DNA from: Budorcas taxicolor
Taxonomy: Eukaryota > Chordata > Mammalia > Artiodactyla > Bovidae
Assembly: GCF_023091745.1 (NCBI RefSeq)
Contig: NC_068915.1
Location: forward strand, 52,014,001 to 52,078,000
DNA: 64,000 nucleotides
Direction of reading: 5' to 3'
A program made the position numbers and the translations under genes. Below are positions 35,766 to 47,155 of the stretch, piece after piece; positions within the stretch are counted from its first letter, which is position 1; every line of letters begins with the position of its first letter. The notes beneath the pieces were generated by a model. The model was not told where the DNA came from, ran no database searches, and saw only the letters and a list, made by a program, of their open reading frames with translations.

Positions 35766-37707
35766 CATCTCCTTACCCTATCCCTGCTCTATTTCAAATT
35801 TTCTAAGGGCAGTGTAGAGCTGACCTTATCATCATGACCTACAATCCTTCCTCCATCTGAGATCTTTTCCATCCTGAGCATGTCTTCTACTACACTGAGC
35901 CTTACTGTCTCCTTTGTTTTTCTTGGCCACAGTTTTGAGTAGTTTTTCTCCGTTTCCTCCTCTAAGACTTCAATCAAATGTCTCCATCTCAGTGATCTTG
36001 ACAAGGACAGTTTTGGTGGAATATTAGGTGTAAAATGCTGATTAAAGTGGGCTGAAAAGAAAAGTGGTAAAGAAGAATTTGAGACCAAAGGTAGACTATC
36101 TCTTGAGGAACTTGACCAAAGTAAGAAACAGAAAGATAGTTTTTAGTTGTTTTGTTTAAGTGGTGGGGTTAAAGAAAAACTTATTTTGATGTCTGTTAAA
36201 AAAAGTAAGATCTATCACCATAGGTGTCAAGAGTATCACAGTAGGTGAGAGCTATCAGGCTCAACTTTAAATACAGAAAAAAAAAAAAAAAAAGCGTTAA
36301 TAGCCAAGGAGAATTTGGTGTGTGTGTGGTGAGGGGGAGGGAGGGGGAGGTGATTTGTTAGATGGGAAATTACTGAGAGGAAGCATAAAGAGTAGAGAGA
36401 TTCACTGTAAACTGACCTAACAAAATTCTTCCTTGAAGGTATGTCATGGTGATCAGATATCACCTATGAGATGATGTGGGATAGAAGAATTTAATTAGAT
36501 GTTGAGGATGATCTGATAACAGAGGTTGGAGAATTCTCTCCAAATTGCATTAGCAGGATTCTTGCCAAAATTGCCACTGCTTTGATTACAGCTTTTGGTG
36601 CAGTTACCACTTTTCACTATTTGGTAAATAAAACTACATTTACTTCTTAAGTATTTGTTTTTCTCATTTATCAATGGAATTAAATATTTATAAAAGGTTA
36701 AATCTTTGTGTTTATTATTTTCAGAATAGAATTTTAACAATAATTCTTATTTAAGTAAAGGACAGAATACAAAGAAAGTTTCTTCCTTTGCAACAAAGAT
36801 TATAACCACATTTGAATATGGTAAGGATCCTTCAGGTCTCTCTTGTGTCTGTCTTGTAAAATAATTTCCCAAGACAACATGATTTTCTTTAAGTGACTCT
36901 TCAGTTTTACTTACATGTCACGGGCACAGAAATGTAAATAACTTTGCAAACAGAACAAGTTCTGGAGACTGAGACTCTTAAACTAACTTTACTTAGCTGT
37001 TAACTTTACTTAACTTTACTTAGCTCTTAAATTCTTTGAGATACCTGAAGCAAAATTATGAGTGATAGTTGTCCTTCACTCAGAATTCTAGGTTAAGAGG
37101 CACCTAAGGCATGGAGAGTTATAGTGAATAGCACAAGTTCTGCTGGGCTATGATTCAGCATGTGTTCCCAGCTATTTCTTTGTTGTCAATTACAGAAAAT
37201 GATATGCATTTTGTTACATACTGATGTTGATGCTCTCCAGAGATTCTGACAGAGATGAAGAAGTAAATAATTTGAGGTGAGTATATTAAAAGTGACTCTC
37301 ATGTTGGCATAACCATTTTATGGTTTTAACAGAGAACTATCTATATCCGGTTAATAATATCATTTTCATGTTGAGTTTCCTGCATTCTTGAACTAAAATA
37401 TAAAGAGCCTTTCAGAACAAAGGTTTTGACTGTGCCTTTTATGTGAGTAGAGCTCACTCTGGTAGGTTGGGAATTCATTAGGTGAATTGACACTGCAATT
37501 GGTTGTCTTCAATTGGAGAAAAAGAAAACATGAAAATTCTGTGAAATATTGATGTTCTTTTTTGAAACCTTTTTTAAAGAAAAGCTGTGAAGCAGCATAA
37601 ATTAAAGGTGACTCTTCCTCCCTTTATGGAATCCCTTGATTCTTCTTTCAGGCAACTGAACATTTCCTGGCAAATTTAAATAGAAAGGGATTTATTAGCC
37701 AGTATTA
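35766..37707. other. 1.9-kb unique stretch
   Basis: No supported gene; the minus frame at 36088-35789 (99 codons) has no recognised domain and no splice or codon evidence. A 17-A run lies at 36277-36293, and a G-rich GGGGGAGGGAGGGGG run at about 36331. Confidence 0.55.
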
Positions 37708-38026
37708 GGGCTTCCCTGATATCTCAGTTGGTAAAGAATCCTCCTGCAATGCAGGAGACCAGGGGTTGATTCCTGGATCTGGAAGAACCCCTGGAGAAGG
37801 GATAGGCTGCCCAATCCAGTATCCTTGGGCTTTCCTTGTGGTTCAGCTGGTAAGGAATCTGCCTGCAAAGCTAGGGGACCTGGGTTTGATCCCTGGGTTG
37901 GGAAGATCACTTGGAGGAGGGAAAGGCTACCCACTCCAGGATTCTGGCCTGGAGAATTCCATGGACTGTATAGTCCATGGGGTTGCAAAGCGTCGGGCAC
38001 AACTGAACAGCTTTCACTTCACTTTG
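37708..38026 (+). mobile_element. Two-headed tRNA-Glu SINE
   Basis: Head 1 at 37708 (GGGCTTCCCTGATATCTCAG), second head at 37827 (GGGCTTTCCTTGTGGTTCAG), body with GGAGAATTCCATGGACTG and the tail CACAACTGAACAGCTTTCAC. Confidence 0.88.
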
Positions 38027-38395
38027 GTCATTAGGAGGATACAAAATCATTGGAAGTATATTAAAATAAATGTTCTGGCCACATTTCCAGGAATGATTTC
38101 ACTTCCAAATAAAACTGCCTCTACCATGATTATAAGCTCCACTGTAGAAAAAGGAAAAAAAAAAAAAATCAGAAAACTTAGAATCATAAAGCAGAGTTGA
38201 CCTAACTGCACTTTTTTGTTTTTGTTTTTTCCTCATCTGTGTCAGTACAAGGGACGTCTCAACTCCTACCTCCCTGTTCCAGTAATTCAAATTTAAATTT
38301 ATACTATTTGAGTAACCAAAGTATATCCAGAAAATTAGCTGCAAAGGCATTTGAGAAATAATTTTAGATCCTCAGCATCTTCTGTAAATGAATTT
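38027..38395. other. Spacer with no recognised feature
   Basis: Unique, with an A-run at 38155-38167. No gene seen. Confidence 0.5.
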
Positions 38396-38613
38396 GGGCT
38401 TCCCAGGTGACTCAGTAGTAAAGAATCTACCTGCCAATACAGGAGCCACAAGAGATTCAGTTTCCATTCCTGGGTCGAGAAAAGCCCCTGGAAGGAGAAA
38501 CAGCAACCCACTCCAATATTCTTGCCTGGATAATCCCCACGAACAGAGGAACCTGGTGGGCTACAGTTCATGGGACTGCAATGAGTCGGACATGACTGAG
38601 CGACTAAGCATGC
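38396..38613 (+). mobile_element. Bov-tA-type SINE
   Basis: Head GGGCTTCCCAGGTGACTCAG, body ACTCCAATATTCTTGCCTGG and tail GTCGGACATGACTGAGCGAC. Confidence 0.88.
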
Positions 38614-39055
38614 ATGTATATGAATGAATGTTAAAAGAAAATTCAACTACATCTTAAGCATCAATACATATTACATACCTGTCATATTTTTAACCATACT
38701 TTTTAAAGTTGACTATAAATCAAAATTAGACATATGAGACCCTGATTTCACTTACTTAAATTATATGATTAAAGATGAGTTTTTGTGAATAATAAAAAAA
38801 GATCATATCAAATTGTAAACTATAAGAGGCAGATAGACTCTGTAGCCCCAATTTCCTTAATGTTTCTATTTTTGAGTAAATATGATCATCTTTGTTGTTT
38901 ATATAACAGAACTAGGAAAATTCATTGACCTAATTTTCTGTTATTGCTAATTCTATTTTGACTGGTGCTAAAACTTTCATGGCAACTGTAACTGGAGTCG
39001 AGGACTTTTATTAAACAAGATGTATTTTGCTACAATAATATTTTTTCTCATCTAT
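38614..39055. other. Spacer with no recognised feature
   Basis: AT-rich unique sequence; no gene or repeat seen. Confidence 0.5.
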
Positions 39056-39625
39056 ATCAGGGTCCCAAGACCCATCTCAGCCTTCATAATTTACTTGAAG
39101 ACTTTACTAGTCATAATAAATCTGTTATTTCCATGGTTACAGTTTATTACATAACATAGGACACAGTTCAAAATCAGCAAAGTGAAAAGGCACATGGGGG
39201 GAAGGCCAGAGAAACCAGGTACAAGCTTTCAGGTGTCCCTGACCAGTGAAGTCATAAAGGCATAGATTTAATTCTCCCAGCAGCAGTTATAGTACACATG
39301 AGGTACTGACATGAGACTGACTTCAGTTTCTCAGACTGCATCCAAACTTCATCCCAAAGAAAAACTAAGCATTCACCACAAATCACATCATTAGGATAAA
39401 TTTATCTGGCCAGGCTGGTAAGGCTTGGTCCAAGGCCTCAGGAATGAAAAAACTAATAATAATCTTACCAAGCAGAGCATCCTAAGAGATCAGAGGTTAG
39501 GTTCAGAGCCAGCCAAGGGCTCATTCTGAAGACAGGCTTTTCACCACGTTCGGGAATGTGTTGGATTTTTATAACCCAGGTCTGCTGAGTTGCCTCTTTC
39601 CAGGTCGCCATTCTTGATTAGTTCA
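39056..39625 (-). mobile_element. Ancient ERV LTR, antisense
   Basis: On the minus strand it shows CAGCACTTTGC-like decay but keeps a run GCTGGGAGAATTAAATCTAT, CTGGTCAGGGACACCTGAAAG, GCCTTTTCACTTTGCTGATT and, near 39150, GTAATAAACTGTAACC, a polyadenylation signal followed by R/U5-like sequence ending GGGTCTTGGGACCC. The layout is that of an old mammalian LTR; the family is not certain. Confidence 0.6.
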
Positions 39626-39989
39626 CTTTTTCCCAACAGATTTAATGAGATGTTCCTATTTAAGAAGATAAATAATTTCTTTGAATCCACAGAACTCAAA
39701 AACATTGTTTCCTTTATTTAAAGAAATAATACATTTAATCATATAAATTTATTTTTTTTCTTTTAAAGTTTCATTTTACTTTGATTACACACACTCCCCG
39801 CCCCCCCTCCCCCGGCCAAACACACACTAGAGGGAGGCTTGCAGCTCGTTTTCCCTAAAAAGACTCTTCAGCTCACATTTCCTAGTCTTAGAAACACATC
39901 CAACACGATTTGGTACAGTGTTATAGGAGGTTCATGGAAAGACTACAGTTACCTGGCTCAAGTGTGCCAGGATCTTCAGGTCAACATCA
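39626..39989. other. Spacer with a C-rich tract
   Basis: No gene. A C-rich simple tract (CCCCGCCCCCCCTCCCCCGG) lies at about 39795-39815, next to a CACACA run. Confidence 0.6.
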
Positions 39990-40262
39990 GTAAACATATG
40001 TATACACACATATAGCTAATTCAGGCTTCCCTCATGGCTCAGATAGTAAAGAATCTGCCTCAATTCAGGAAACCTGGATTCAATCCCTGAGCGGGGAAGA
40101 ATGGCAACCTACTCCAGTATTCTTGCCTGGAGAATTCCATGGACAGAGGAGCCAGATGGGCTACAGTCCATGGGGCTGTAAAGAGTCAGACATGACTGAG
40201 CAACTAACTATAGCTGATTCATTTTGCTGTACAGCAGAAACTTGTAAAGCAACTATATTCTA
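39990..40262 (+). mobile_element. Old L1 3'-end fragment split by a SINE
   Basis: The L1 3' UTR motif TTTTGCTGTACAGCAGAAAC and GTAAAGCAACTATATTCTAA follows the SINE, while the preceding ATATGTATACACACATATAG belongs to the same 3' UTR. The duplicated target TATAGCTAATTCA / TATAGCTGATTCA brackets the SINE. A 20-T run follows at 40264. Confidence 0.7.
40024..40204 (+). mobile_element. Bov-tA-type SINE
   Basis: Head GGCTTCCCTCATGGCTCAGA, body ACTCCAGTATTCTTGCCTGG and tail GTCAGACATGACTGAGCAAC. Inserted in an L1 3' end. Confidence 0.88.
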
Positions 40263-40629
40263 ATTTTTTTTTTTTTTTTTTAATAGAAGGAGCAAGGAAA
40301 ACCAGTCTCTTTTAGGAGTGCAATCTAGTGCTAGGTAAATCCTCCAGAATCAGTTAAAGGAAGTTCTAAGCAGAAGGAAGCATTTAGCCACTCGATCAAA
40401 GCAGAAATAACATAGTCAGAATTAACATAAAAGAAATCCATGGCTCTCTAACAGGCAAATGACCCATTTGAAATGACAATGGAATAAAACATCTGTGTAA
40501 AATAGCCCCTGAAAAAAAAAAAAAAGACTAAATAGACTGAAGTGACTCAGAAATGTACAAGATTAGATAAAATTTGTCAGCCTTCCTAAACTGATCAATA
40601 TAATTAATAAAAATCCCCCTAAATTAGAT
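40263..40629. other. Spacer with homopolymer runs
   Basis: A T-run at 40264-40282 and an A-run at 40512-40524. No gene seen. Confidence 0.5.
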
Positions 40630-40800
40630 AAGCAATGAGGACTTACTCTTTAGCACATGTAACTATATTTAATGCCTTATCATAACCTATAATAGAAAAG
40701 AATCTGAAATAGAACACATAAATATATGTGTAAAAATCAGTGTTTTCTGTACACCTGAAACTGACAGCACTGTAAATCAACTATACTTCAAATAAAAAAC
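40630..40800 (+). mobile_element. Old L1 3'-end fragment
   Basis: Collinear with the L1 3' UTR: AATAGAAAAGAATCTGAAAT, CTGTACACCTGAAACTGACA and TGTAAATCAACTATACTTCA, then AAATAAAAAAC as the decayed tail. Confidence 0.78.
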
Positions 40801-41431
40801 AAAAATTTTAACTCCCTTCAAAAAAAAGCAGCAGAAGACACTTATTTCTTCAGTAATGAATGCTTTATACATGAACCAATGCTGGCTGAATTCGAATAAC
40901 TTACTTGAAGAAACAGTGTTCGTATCTGATCACAGAAAAAAAAAAAAAAAAAGATTTGCTCTTACTACTGCCTTATTCTGGATTTGGTGATTAGTACCAA
41001 AAAAGTGATCCTTGAGAAAATAAACTATAAGCTTGACAATCTGAAATAAGATAAGTGTATAGAAATATTTAAATCTAAATGGTAGGAATAATTAAAGAAA
41101 AGTTATATCAAAGTGGCACACACAAAGAAAAAGAATTAGAGAATATCAGAACAGCAAGTGAGTTCTATCTACCTAAAAGAAGCATCAACAAAGAAGTGCT
41201 AAAAACAAAAGATAGATTTACCCAGAATTAATGTTCTTCCTGTTTTTAATTTCTATAGTTATTTGGTAATCCAAGCTTCTGAGTAAAACATGTCTGTGAA
41301 TTTGACTGAAAGTGGGATACATTTCCTGACTCATATATACATTCCAAAATATGAAATATTTGTAGATTGACATTATATTCATTGAAATACCATGAATGTC
41401 ACACATGAAAAACCTTAAATATCTTCTAGGG
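40801..41431. other. Spacer with no recognised feature
   Basis: Unique; an 18-A run near 40936-40953. No gene seen. Confidence 0.5.
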
Positions 41432-41448
41432 CAGTATTGCTTTCCTAC
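41432..41448 (-). mobile_element. Detached tip of an MLT1-like LTR
   Basis: CAGTATTGCTTTCCTAC immediately outside the provirus 5' LTR resembles the terminal bases of the MLT1-like LTR whose body lies at 50505-50889. Its last four bases, CTAC, are the probable retroviral target duplication. It is short, so its assignment rests on the paired junction. Confidence 0.5.
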
Positions 41449-41979
41449 TGAAGGAGGAACCAGACAGAACAGGCTCCATCTGGAAAGCAGGACTCCATCT
41501 TGAGCCGGACTGTGGACTTTGAGCTACATGCCCAGTATCTAGGAAATGACATACCAAATGGAAAAGCAGGCCCCTGGGATGGAAGAACCCCAGGACTCAT
41601 ACCTAGACTCTCCATTGCCTAAAAGAATACCCTAATTATCTGTGTAACCAAATAGAATCATAAATGCTATTATGCTTATTGGGTTATGACCACAAGCCTC
41701 TTGACGATTGTCCACTGTTAACTACCTAGGCTTAAGGCATATGAATCACGGGTTAACTTTGATTGTATCTTTCTCTTCCTTTGTTCAGACTAGTTTCAGG
41801 GAATTTGGGGAGGTGGGTTTGGGCACGTACACTTAGGGTATATAAGGTTTTCACAAAAACTGGTTGGGGTCCTTGGCTAAGAGGAGATTGCCTTGGGCCC
41901 ACCGGTGTAATAAACTGCACTCCACTATCTGCATTGTCCTTCTGAGTGAGTTTGTTTCCCAGAACACGTGGCTACAACA
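41449..41979 (+). mobile_element. Class I ERV 5' LTR
   Basis: The 531-base LTR starts TGAAGGAGGAACCAG and ends GTGGCTACAACA. Its sequence matches, in reverse complement, the LTR at 50890-51689. TATA box TATATAAG at 41839-41846; polyadenylation signal AATAAA at 41909-41914. The primer binding site follows at once, which makes this a 5' LTR. A small frame at 41763-41945 is LTR sequence, not a gene. Confidence 0.92.
41839..41846 (+). promoter_or_regulatory. LTR TATA box
   Basis: TATATAAG about 70 bases before the AATAAA, the normal order in U3/R. Confidence 0.75.
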
Positions 41980-41981
41980 TT

Positions 41982-41999
41982 TGGTGCATTGGCTGGGAA
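41982..41999 (+). other. Retroviral primer binding site, tRNA-Gly type
   Basis: TGGTGCATTGGCTGGGAA is complementary to the 3' end of tRNA-Gly (CCA tail plus acceptor and T-arm), with one mismatch, two bases after the LTR. This fixes the plus orientation of this piece. Confidence 0.82.
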
Positions 42000-42883
42000 A
42001 CTCCTCACTTTGAAGAGATAGGTCTCATTTGAGGCCACCCGGAGGCTTTGTGGCTAGAATCTCCTAGGGAGGGAAGGCGCCTCACCTCTTTGGAAGTATT
42101 CAGCCTTTCAATGCCTTGTTTCTTCGCTTTGGCAGGTAGTGAACAGCAGCAAGGGAGCTGGGTGCTCAGGTGAGGAGGAACCCATCTGTCAGGGTGGAAG
42201 AGGGGGCCTAATCACCCACCTGGGAGGGACTAGAAGGAGTGGGGACCCACAGGAGCCTGGAATAGACAGGTGGCAGTTGCTTGGTACACAGGTAGACAAG
42301 CGTGTTAGGGCTTAGGAAGGAAATTTGTGAAGGTCATTTAGGAGGTGGTGTCCATGCCGTCTTGGGGAAAATTATTACTAAGCAATTGCCAGGGGATTTT
42401 TAGGGGAAGAAACTTGGTCCTTTTGTGCTCATATTCGACCCTCCCCCAGGAGGTGTCCCATCTGCTGTGAAATTCTTGACCTCCTCGGAATTGTCAGGCT
42501 AGAAGGAGAGGGATACATACGTGAGTACAAATTGGCTTTTCCAGAGATGGCATAGGATGTGGAATAATTAACCCATCTGTGTTTTCATCTCCACCTGATC
42601 AAGTCCACCAAAGCTGAATGGATTTTGAAAGTTAAGGGAGAAACAGTCTTGGACCATGTGGTGTTCTGGTTCAGCTGTGCTGACCGGCAGGTGAAGACAC
42701 ACCGATCCCCCTTCTCACTCTAGGATCTAGCAGGTAAGGCTCTTCTCACCCCAATTAGGAAGGAGATGGAATGGCAATTTAAGTGTTTCATTGAGTAGAA
42801 ATATTAGAAGTAAATAGGGTGCCAAGAACTTCATAGACAGAATGAAAAGGAAAAGTAGAAGAAAGTCCGAGAAGGTAAGCAAG
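42000..42883 (+). other. ERV leader between primer site and gag
   Basis: About 0.9 kb with no long frame, as in gamma-like proviruses, where leader RNA carries packaging signals. I recognise no specific packaging hairpin. Several AGGTAAG/CAGGTG-type sites (for example 42732) could be splice donors but cannot be ranked. Confidence 0.65.
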
Positions 42884-42943
42884 ATGGAGGGAAGTGAATC
42901 TAAGGCAACTGTATTGAAGCACATGATTAAAAAGTTAAAAAGG
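42884..42943 (+). pseudogene. gag N-terminal stub, cut after ~20 codons
   Basis: ATG at 42884 opens 20 codons that look like the matrix N-terminus of a gammaretrovirus-like Gag, including KATVLKHMIKKL. Residue 2 is Glu, where the family has the Gly needed for myristoylation. The frame meets a TAG formed at the junction with a BOV-A2 SINE. The next part of matrix is not downstream; it is on the other strand at 55063. The stub is non-coding. Confidence 0.7.
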
Positions 42944-42945
42944 TA

Positions 42946-43167
42946 GAGCCTGGTGGGCTGCAGTCCATGGGATGTGAAGAGTCGGACACGACTGAGCAAC
43001 TTCACTTTCAATTTTCACTTTCCACTTTCATGCATTCGAGAAGGAAATGGCAACCCACTCCAATGTTCTTGCCTGGAGAATCCCAGGGATGGGGGAGCCT
43101 GGTGGGCTGCCATCTATGGGGTCACACAGAGTTGAACAAGACTGAAGTGACTTAGCAGCAGCAGCAG
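42946..43167 (+). mobile_element. BOV-A2 SINE at the left inversion junction, 5'-incomplete
   Basis: Starts inside monomer 1 (GAGCCTGGTGGGCTGCAGTC), has the TTCACTTTC linker and a complete second monomer, and ends in (GCA)n. Its 3' flank is CCTCAGCCAT, the target duplication whose partner is 12 kb away at 55343. Confidence 0.9.
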
Positions 43168-43235
43168 CCTCAGCCATATCATCTGTAAAATGAGAACAGT
43201 TTAAAGTATGCATCATACAACAAAGGATCAGATAA
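43168..43235 (+). mobile_element. MIR SINE, downstream half
   Basis: CCTCAGCCATATCATCTGTA, then AAATGAGAACAGTTT and CAACAAAGGATCAGATAAG follow the second half of MIR. The first half is absent on the left side; it lies at 55343-55425 on minus. Confidence 0.7.
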
Positions 43236-43441
43236 GAGAAAAGAGAGCAAGAATGGAAAAAAAAAAAGAAAAGATCAGCAGATATCTGAGTGTAAAATAT
43301 TTTTAAAATTGTCTTGCTGAATTTACTATGTAATAAAAATATTGCCACAGTATTTCCATGAGCTAAAGAGATTATTTCTCTTGCAAATTCACATTTGAAA
43401 GTATGAAAAAGAAAGAGAGAATTAACATGTATTAATTATTA

Positions 43442-43613
43442 ATTGGGCTTCCCTGGTGACTCAAATGGTAAAGAGTTTCTGAAGTTCAGGAGATTTGGGT
43501 TCAGTCCCTGGGTTGGGAAGATCCCCTGAAGAAGGGAAAGGCAATCCCCTCCAGTTTTCCTGCCTGTATAATTCCAGATCACACAAAGCTAGACACAACT
43601 GAGCAACTAATAA
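43442..43613 (+). mobile_element. Bov-tA-type SINE with target duplication
   Basis: Head GGGCTTCCCTGGTGACTCAA and tail GACACAACTGAGCAACTAAT, with an internal deletion. AATTATTAATT occurs on both sides (near 43433 and 43618). Confidence 0.85.
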
Positions 43614-43628
43614 ACACAATTATTAATT

Positions 43629-43842
43629 CGGTATAACCTGGTGGCTCAGTGGAAATAATTCACCTACCAGTGCAGGAGATGTAGGCTCTATCTCTGGGTG
43701 AGGAAGATCCCCTGAAGAAGGAAATGAAACAGCAACTCACTCCATTATTCTTGCCTGTAAAATCCCATGGACAAAGAGCCTGTCAGGCTATAGTTTCTAG
43801 GGTCGTAAAGAATCTGAAAAAATGACTAAACAACTACACCAA
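43629..43842 (+). mobile_element. Bov-tA-type SINE, diverged
   Basis: CCTGGTGGCTCAGTGGAAAT head, GGAAGATCCCCTGAAGAAGG body and AATGACTAAACAACTACACC tail, directly after the previous SINE. Confidence 0.8.
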
Positions 43843-45457
43843 TTGTAACTAAGCAGAGCATAAAACCTTAGGGTTGATTAAACAATATTTAACAGTTGCA
43901 AATTGACAAGAAACCATTGATTGGTGGTCTCTAAAGTAGGAACCATTTCACTCCTTTGGCTAGAGAAGAAAATTTTCGAAATTCTATTCACTTTAAAATA
44001 TTTAGTGTTATAGGTACTTAGTTTAAAATTTAAAATAATTAATCAACTTTATGTACATTTATCATCTGATTTTTAAATGAGCTTTAATAAAACAAACAAG
44101 TTTATAATAGAATAAAAATGTGTGCTAAGAGTGAAAGCATCTCTAGTGTAAATGTATTGTATTATTTTTCTTTTATATAGCCCTTGTACAAATAAAACAA
44201 CTGGTAATAGATTACAAGATTATTCTTGGGTTCTGTTTTTCTTGGTTTATGATAAAGGAGTAATATATCATTTACATGGAATAACATTAAAGAAAATGAT
44301 AGAAATAAAATGATTTCTTAAAGACTCAAACTATGTGTTTGTATCACTATAGGTAATATATTATCCTGGTGTATAGGAGTCTACATCAGCTTATGAAACA
44401 ATGAATGGCTTAAATTGTGTCTTGAGGGATGGAGTAAAAGAGAAAATAAAAATTCTTAAAACAATGGATTCTTTGCTACCTATGAACTATATCAAACTAA
44501 GGAAACTGTCATCAACAATATGCTCTAGAGATAACCTTTAATCATTTCAGGATCACATGAACTTTGAAAATGTCAAGGAACAAGTACTATAGCCTTTTCA
44601 GAGTGGAATTTGGGTGCCTGTAGTCATCCCAGGAAGAGTTTTAAAGAAATCATTGTTGCGTTTTTCAACAAATGCAGTTAGAATACGAAATTGGATTTTT
44701 CTATCGGATAGGTATACAACCAAAAGACCTTTGTAGTCAATCTATCAAACTTTCTATTTATTATATGAGATTTAGGAAAGTATAGTATTTAAGTATTGTG
44801 CATAATATAATGAATTTTAATTATCTTGAAAAAGCAATGGTACATTGAAAAGTAATTTAAAATTAATTCTTAGTTGTAACTTGGCTGATTCAAGGAGAAA
44901 AAGAGATCTCTTTTTCTCTGAACATCTTTATATAACAAAATGGCTATTGCTGTACTACATTTTCATCTCCTTTTCAAATATTTATAACCAAACACAAATA
45001 AAACATGGAATGAATCTTTGATAATATTTATTTTGCTTGATTGAACTGTTCTTAAGGTCCAAGTAAATGAAAGATTAGTAGGAGGAGGTGGAGGAAGAGG
45101 ATGAAGAATGGAAACTGTTTTGTGTTTTCGAATAATGACATCAAGAAAAATAAAAAACAGTATACTATTGCTACATCAATTTTTTATAGTAGAGTTATGT
45201 CTTAGAGTAGTTAGAACATAAAGTATTTTTGCTCTGAAATTATTTATAGCAATAGCCTAATCATTAGGGTCTACCATACACCCTTTATATAATTTTTAAG
45301 ATCCAAATTCTAAATGTACTATAATGCATATAACTACAAGTTTATAAGACAACTTTTGATTCATTGACAATGGCTTTGAGTTAATGATTTCTTAAATATA
45401 AATTGATACATAATTTTGCAATGACGTTTATTATTCCTGGTATCATCATACAAAGGT
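43843..45457. other. 1.6-kb unique AT-rich stretch
   Basis: No gene and no repeat recognised. A short purine run GGAGGAGGTGGAGGAAGAGG lies at about 45080. Confidence 0.55.
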
Positions 45458-46041
45458 TGTTATGGCTTGAATATTTGTATACTCTCAAAATTTATATGTT
45501 TAAATTTTAATGCCCAATGTATTATTATTAGGAGGTGAGTCTTCTGGGAGGTGCTTAGGTTACGAAGGTCAAGTCCTGATTGATGGGATAGTTGTTACTT
45601 TGTTTAGTTGTTCAGTCATGTCCAACTTTTTGAGACCTTGTGGACCATACCCTGCCAGGCTTTTTTGTCTAAGGAATTTTCTCTACAAGAATACTCAAGG
45701 GGGCTGCCATTTCCTCCTCCAGGTGATCTTACCAACCCAGGGATTAAATCTGTCCTCTGCTTTAGCAGGAGGATTCTTTACCACTGAGCCACCAAGAAAG
45801 CCTTCATGAGTGGGATAATTACCCTTTAAAAAACACCACAGAATTTTCTTGCCCTTTCCACAAAGTGAGGAAACAGTGAGGAGTTTGAAGTCTACAACCT
45901 AGAAAAGTGTCTTCACTACAACCTAACCATATCAGTACACCTTGGACTTTCCTGACTCCAGAATTATGGCAAATAAATTCCTGTTGTTTATGTTACCTTT
46001 CCTATGGTATTCTGTTATAGAAGTCTGAATAGACTAAGACA
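45458..46041 (+). mobile_element. ERVL-MaLR (MST/MLT1-type) LTR with a SINE inside
   Basis: Begins TGTTATGGCTTGAATATTTG, contains ATTATTATTAGGAGGTGAGT, and ends with ATGGCAAATAAATTCCTGTT, GGTATTCTGTTATAG and GACTAAGACA, all in MaLR order. A Bov-tA splits it at 45598-45802. Confidence 0.85.
45598..45802 (-). mobile_element. Bov-tA-type SINE inside a MaLR LTR
   Basis: Minus strand: GGCTTTCTTGGTGGCTCAGT head, TTTAATCCCTGGGTTGGTAA, tail GTTGGACATGACTGAACAAC. TGGGATAGTT and TGGGATAATT on the two sides are the target duplication. Confidence 0.87.
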
Positions 46042-46943
46042 AGTATGTTCCTGGGTTAAAATCTCAGCTAAGATAGAATCTAGTGACTATATTCACTTTT
46101 GGCACCAGGGATTCTCAAAGTAGACAAGCTTATTCTCCAGAGGTTCTTATTTATTTATTCATCCAGTATTCATTAAACATACTTAGAAATAAACAAAAAA
46201 GTTTGTTGCATACAAAAGAATTTTTCACATATGTATAGATAAGAGAGGGGCTCAAAGAATGAGTAATACAGTGACAATGTAACTGCTAATAGAAATAATA
46301 GAAGCTGGTATTTAGGGAAGGAGTTTGCTATGACCTCAATATAACATTCTGGTAAGAATCTTTTAGATCAGTGATTTTCAATGTCACACTTTGAGTGACA
46401 ACTTTTGTTCCCAAATTACCTGACTGTAGAGGAGTTAGAAAGAGTTTCTAGTATGCTAAGAGGCCAGTGTCTGTCTCAGAGAGAGCAGACTGTCAATTGT
46501 TAAAGGACAGCCAACACTCAAGATCTTTTTTCCATTTTGTGAATGTACTGCTGGCCACATTCCCTCATCAGTATCTAAGGGAGATGAAGATGGAAGTTGG
46601 CCTATTTTCTAAAGGAAATTACCCTACAAGTTGTATCAGAATTGGCACCTTGGAGATTCTGCTTGAGGCAAAAAGCTTTGGAAAGGAATAGCCCGACTAA
46701 CTTTATTTTCCAGAGTTTTGTTATACATACACAGACAAGTGGCACCACAGAAAGTGTGAACTAACAGATCATATTTGTGCAATGAAAAGGTGCTTTCTAA
46801 TTTATACAATTAAAGTGTATTGAAATGCATTTTTAGTAAACCTGATGTAGTCAGCATCCAACATTAGAATTCACCCATTACAGATATATTGAAAGGCTTA
46901 TATATTACTTTCCTGAATAAATTCTCCTGTCTGGAAAGAAATA
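46042..46943. other. Spacer with no recognised feature
   Basis: Unique; short TTATTTATTTATTCATCC at 46147. The 74-codon frame at 46467-46691 has no recognised domain. Confidence 0.5.
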
Positions 46944-47155
46944 TGTGCTTAGTGTCTCAGCTGTGTCTGACTCTTTGTGATCCTTTAAACTGTAACCCGT
47001 CAGGCTCCTCTGTCCATGGGGATTCTCTAAACAAGAATACTGGTATGGGTTGCCATTTCCTTCTCCAGGGGATCTTCCCAACCCAGGGATGGAATTCATG
47101 CCTCCTGTGTCTCCTGCATTGAAGGTGACTCTTTACTGCTGAGCCATCCAAAGAG
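46944..47155 (-). mobile_element. Bov-tA-type SINE
   Basis: Minus strand: TTGGATGGCTCAGCAGTAAA head, CATCCCTGGGTTGGGAAGAT, then ATACCAGTATTCTTGTTTAG and the tail GTCAGACACAGCTGAGACAC. Confidence 0.87.

Noticed and set aside
35789..36088. 99-codon minus-strand frame in unique sequence
   Set aside because: No recognised domain, no neighbouring exon-like frames and biased towards Ser/Leu/Lys in the manner of random frames. No evidence for a gene.
41763..41945. Small gene conserved in two places (also 51378-51160 minus)
   Set aside because: The matching frames are just the same LTR sequence in the 5' and 3' LTRs; the second is disrupted by a SINE.
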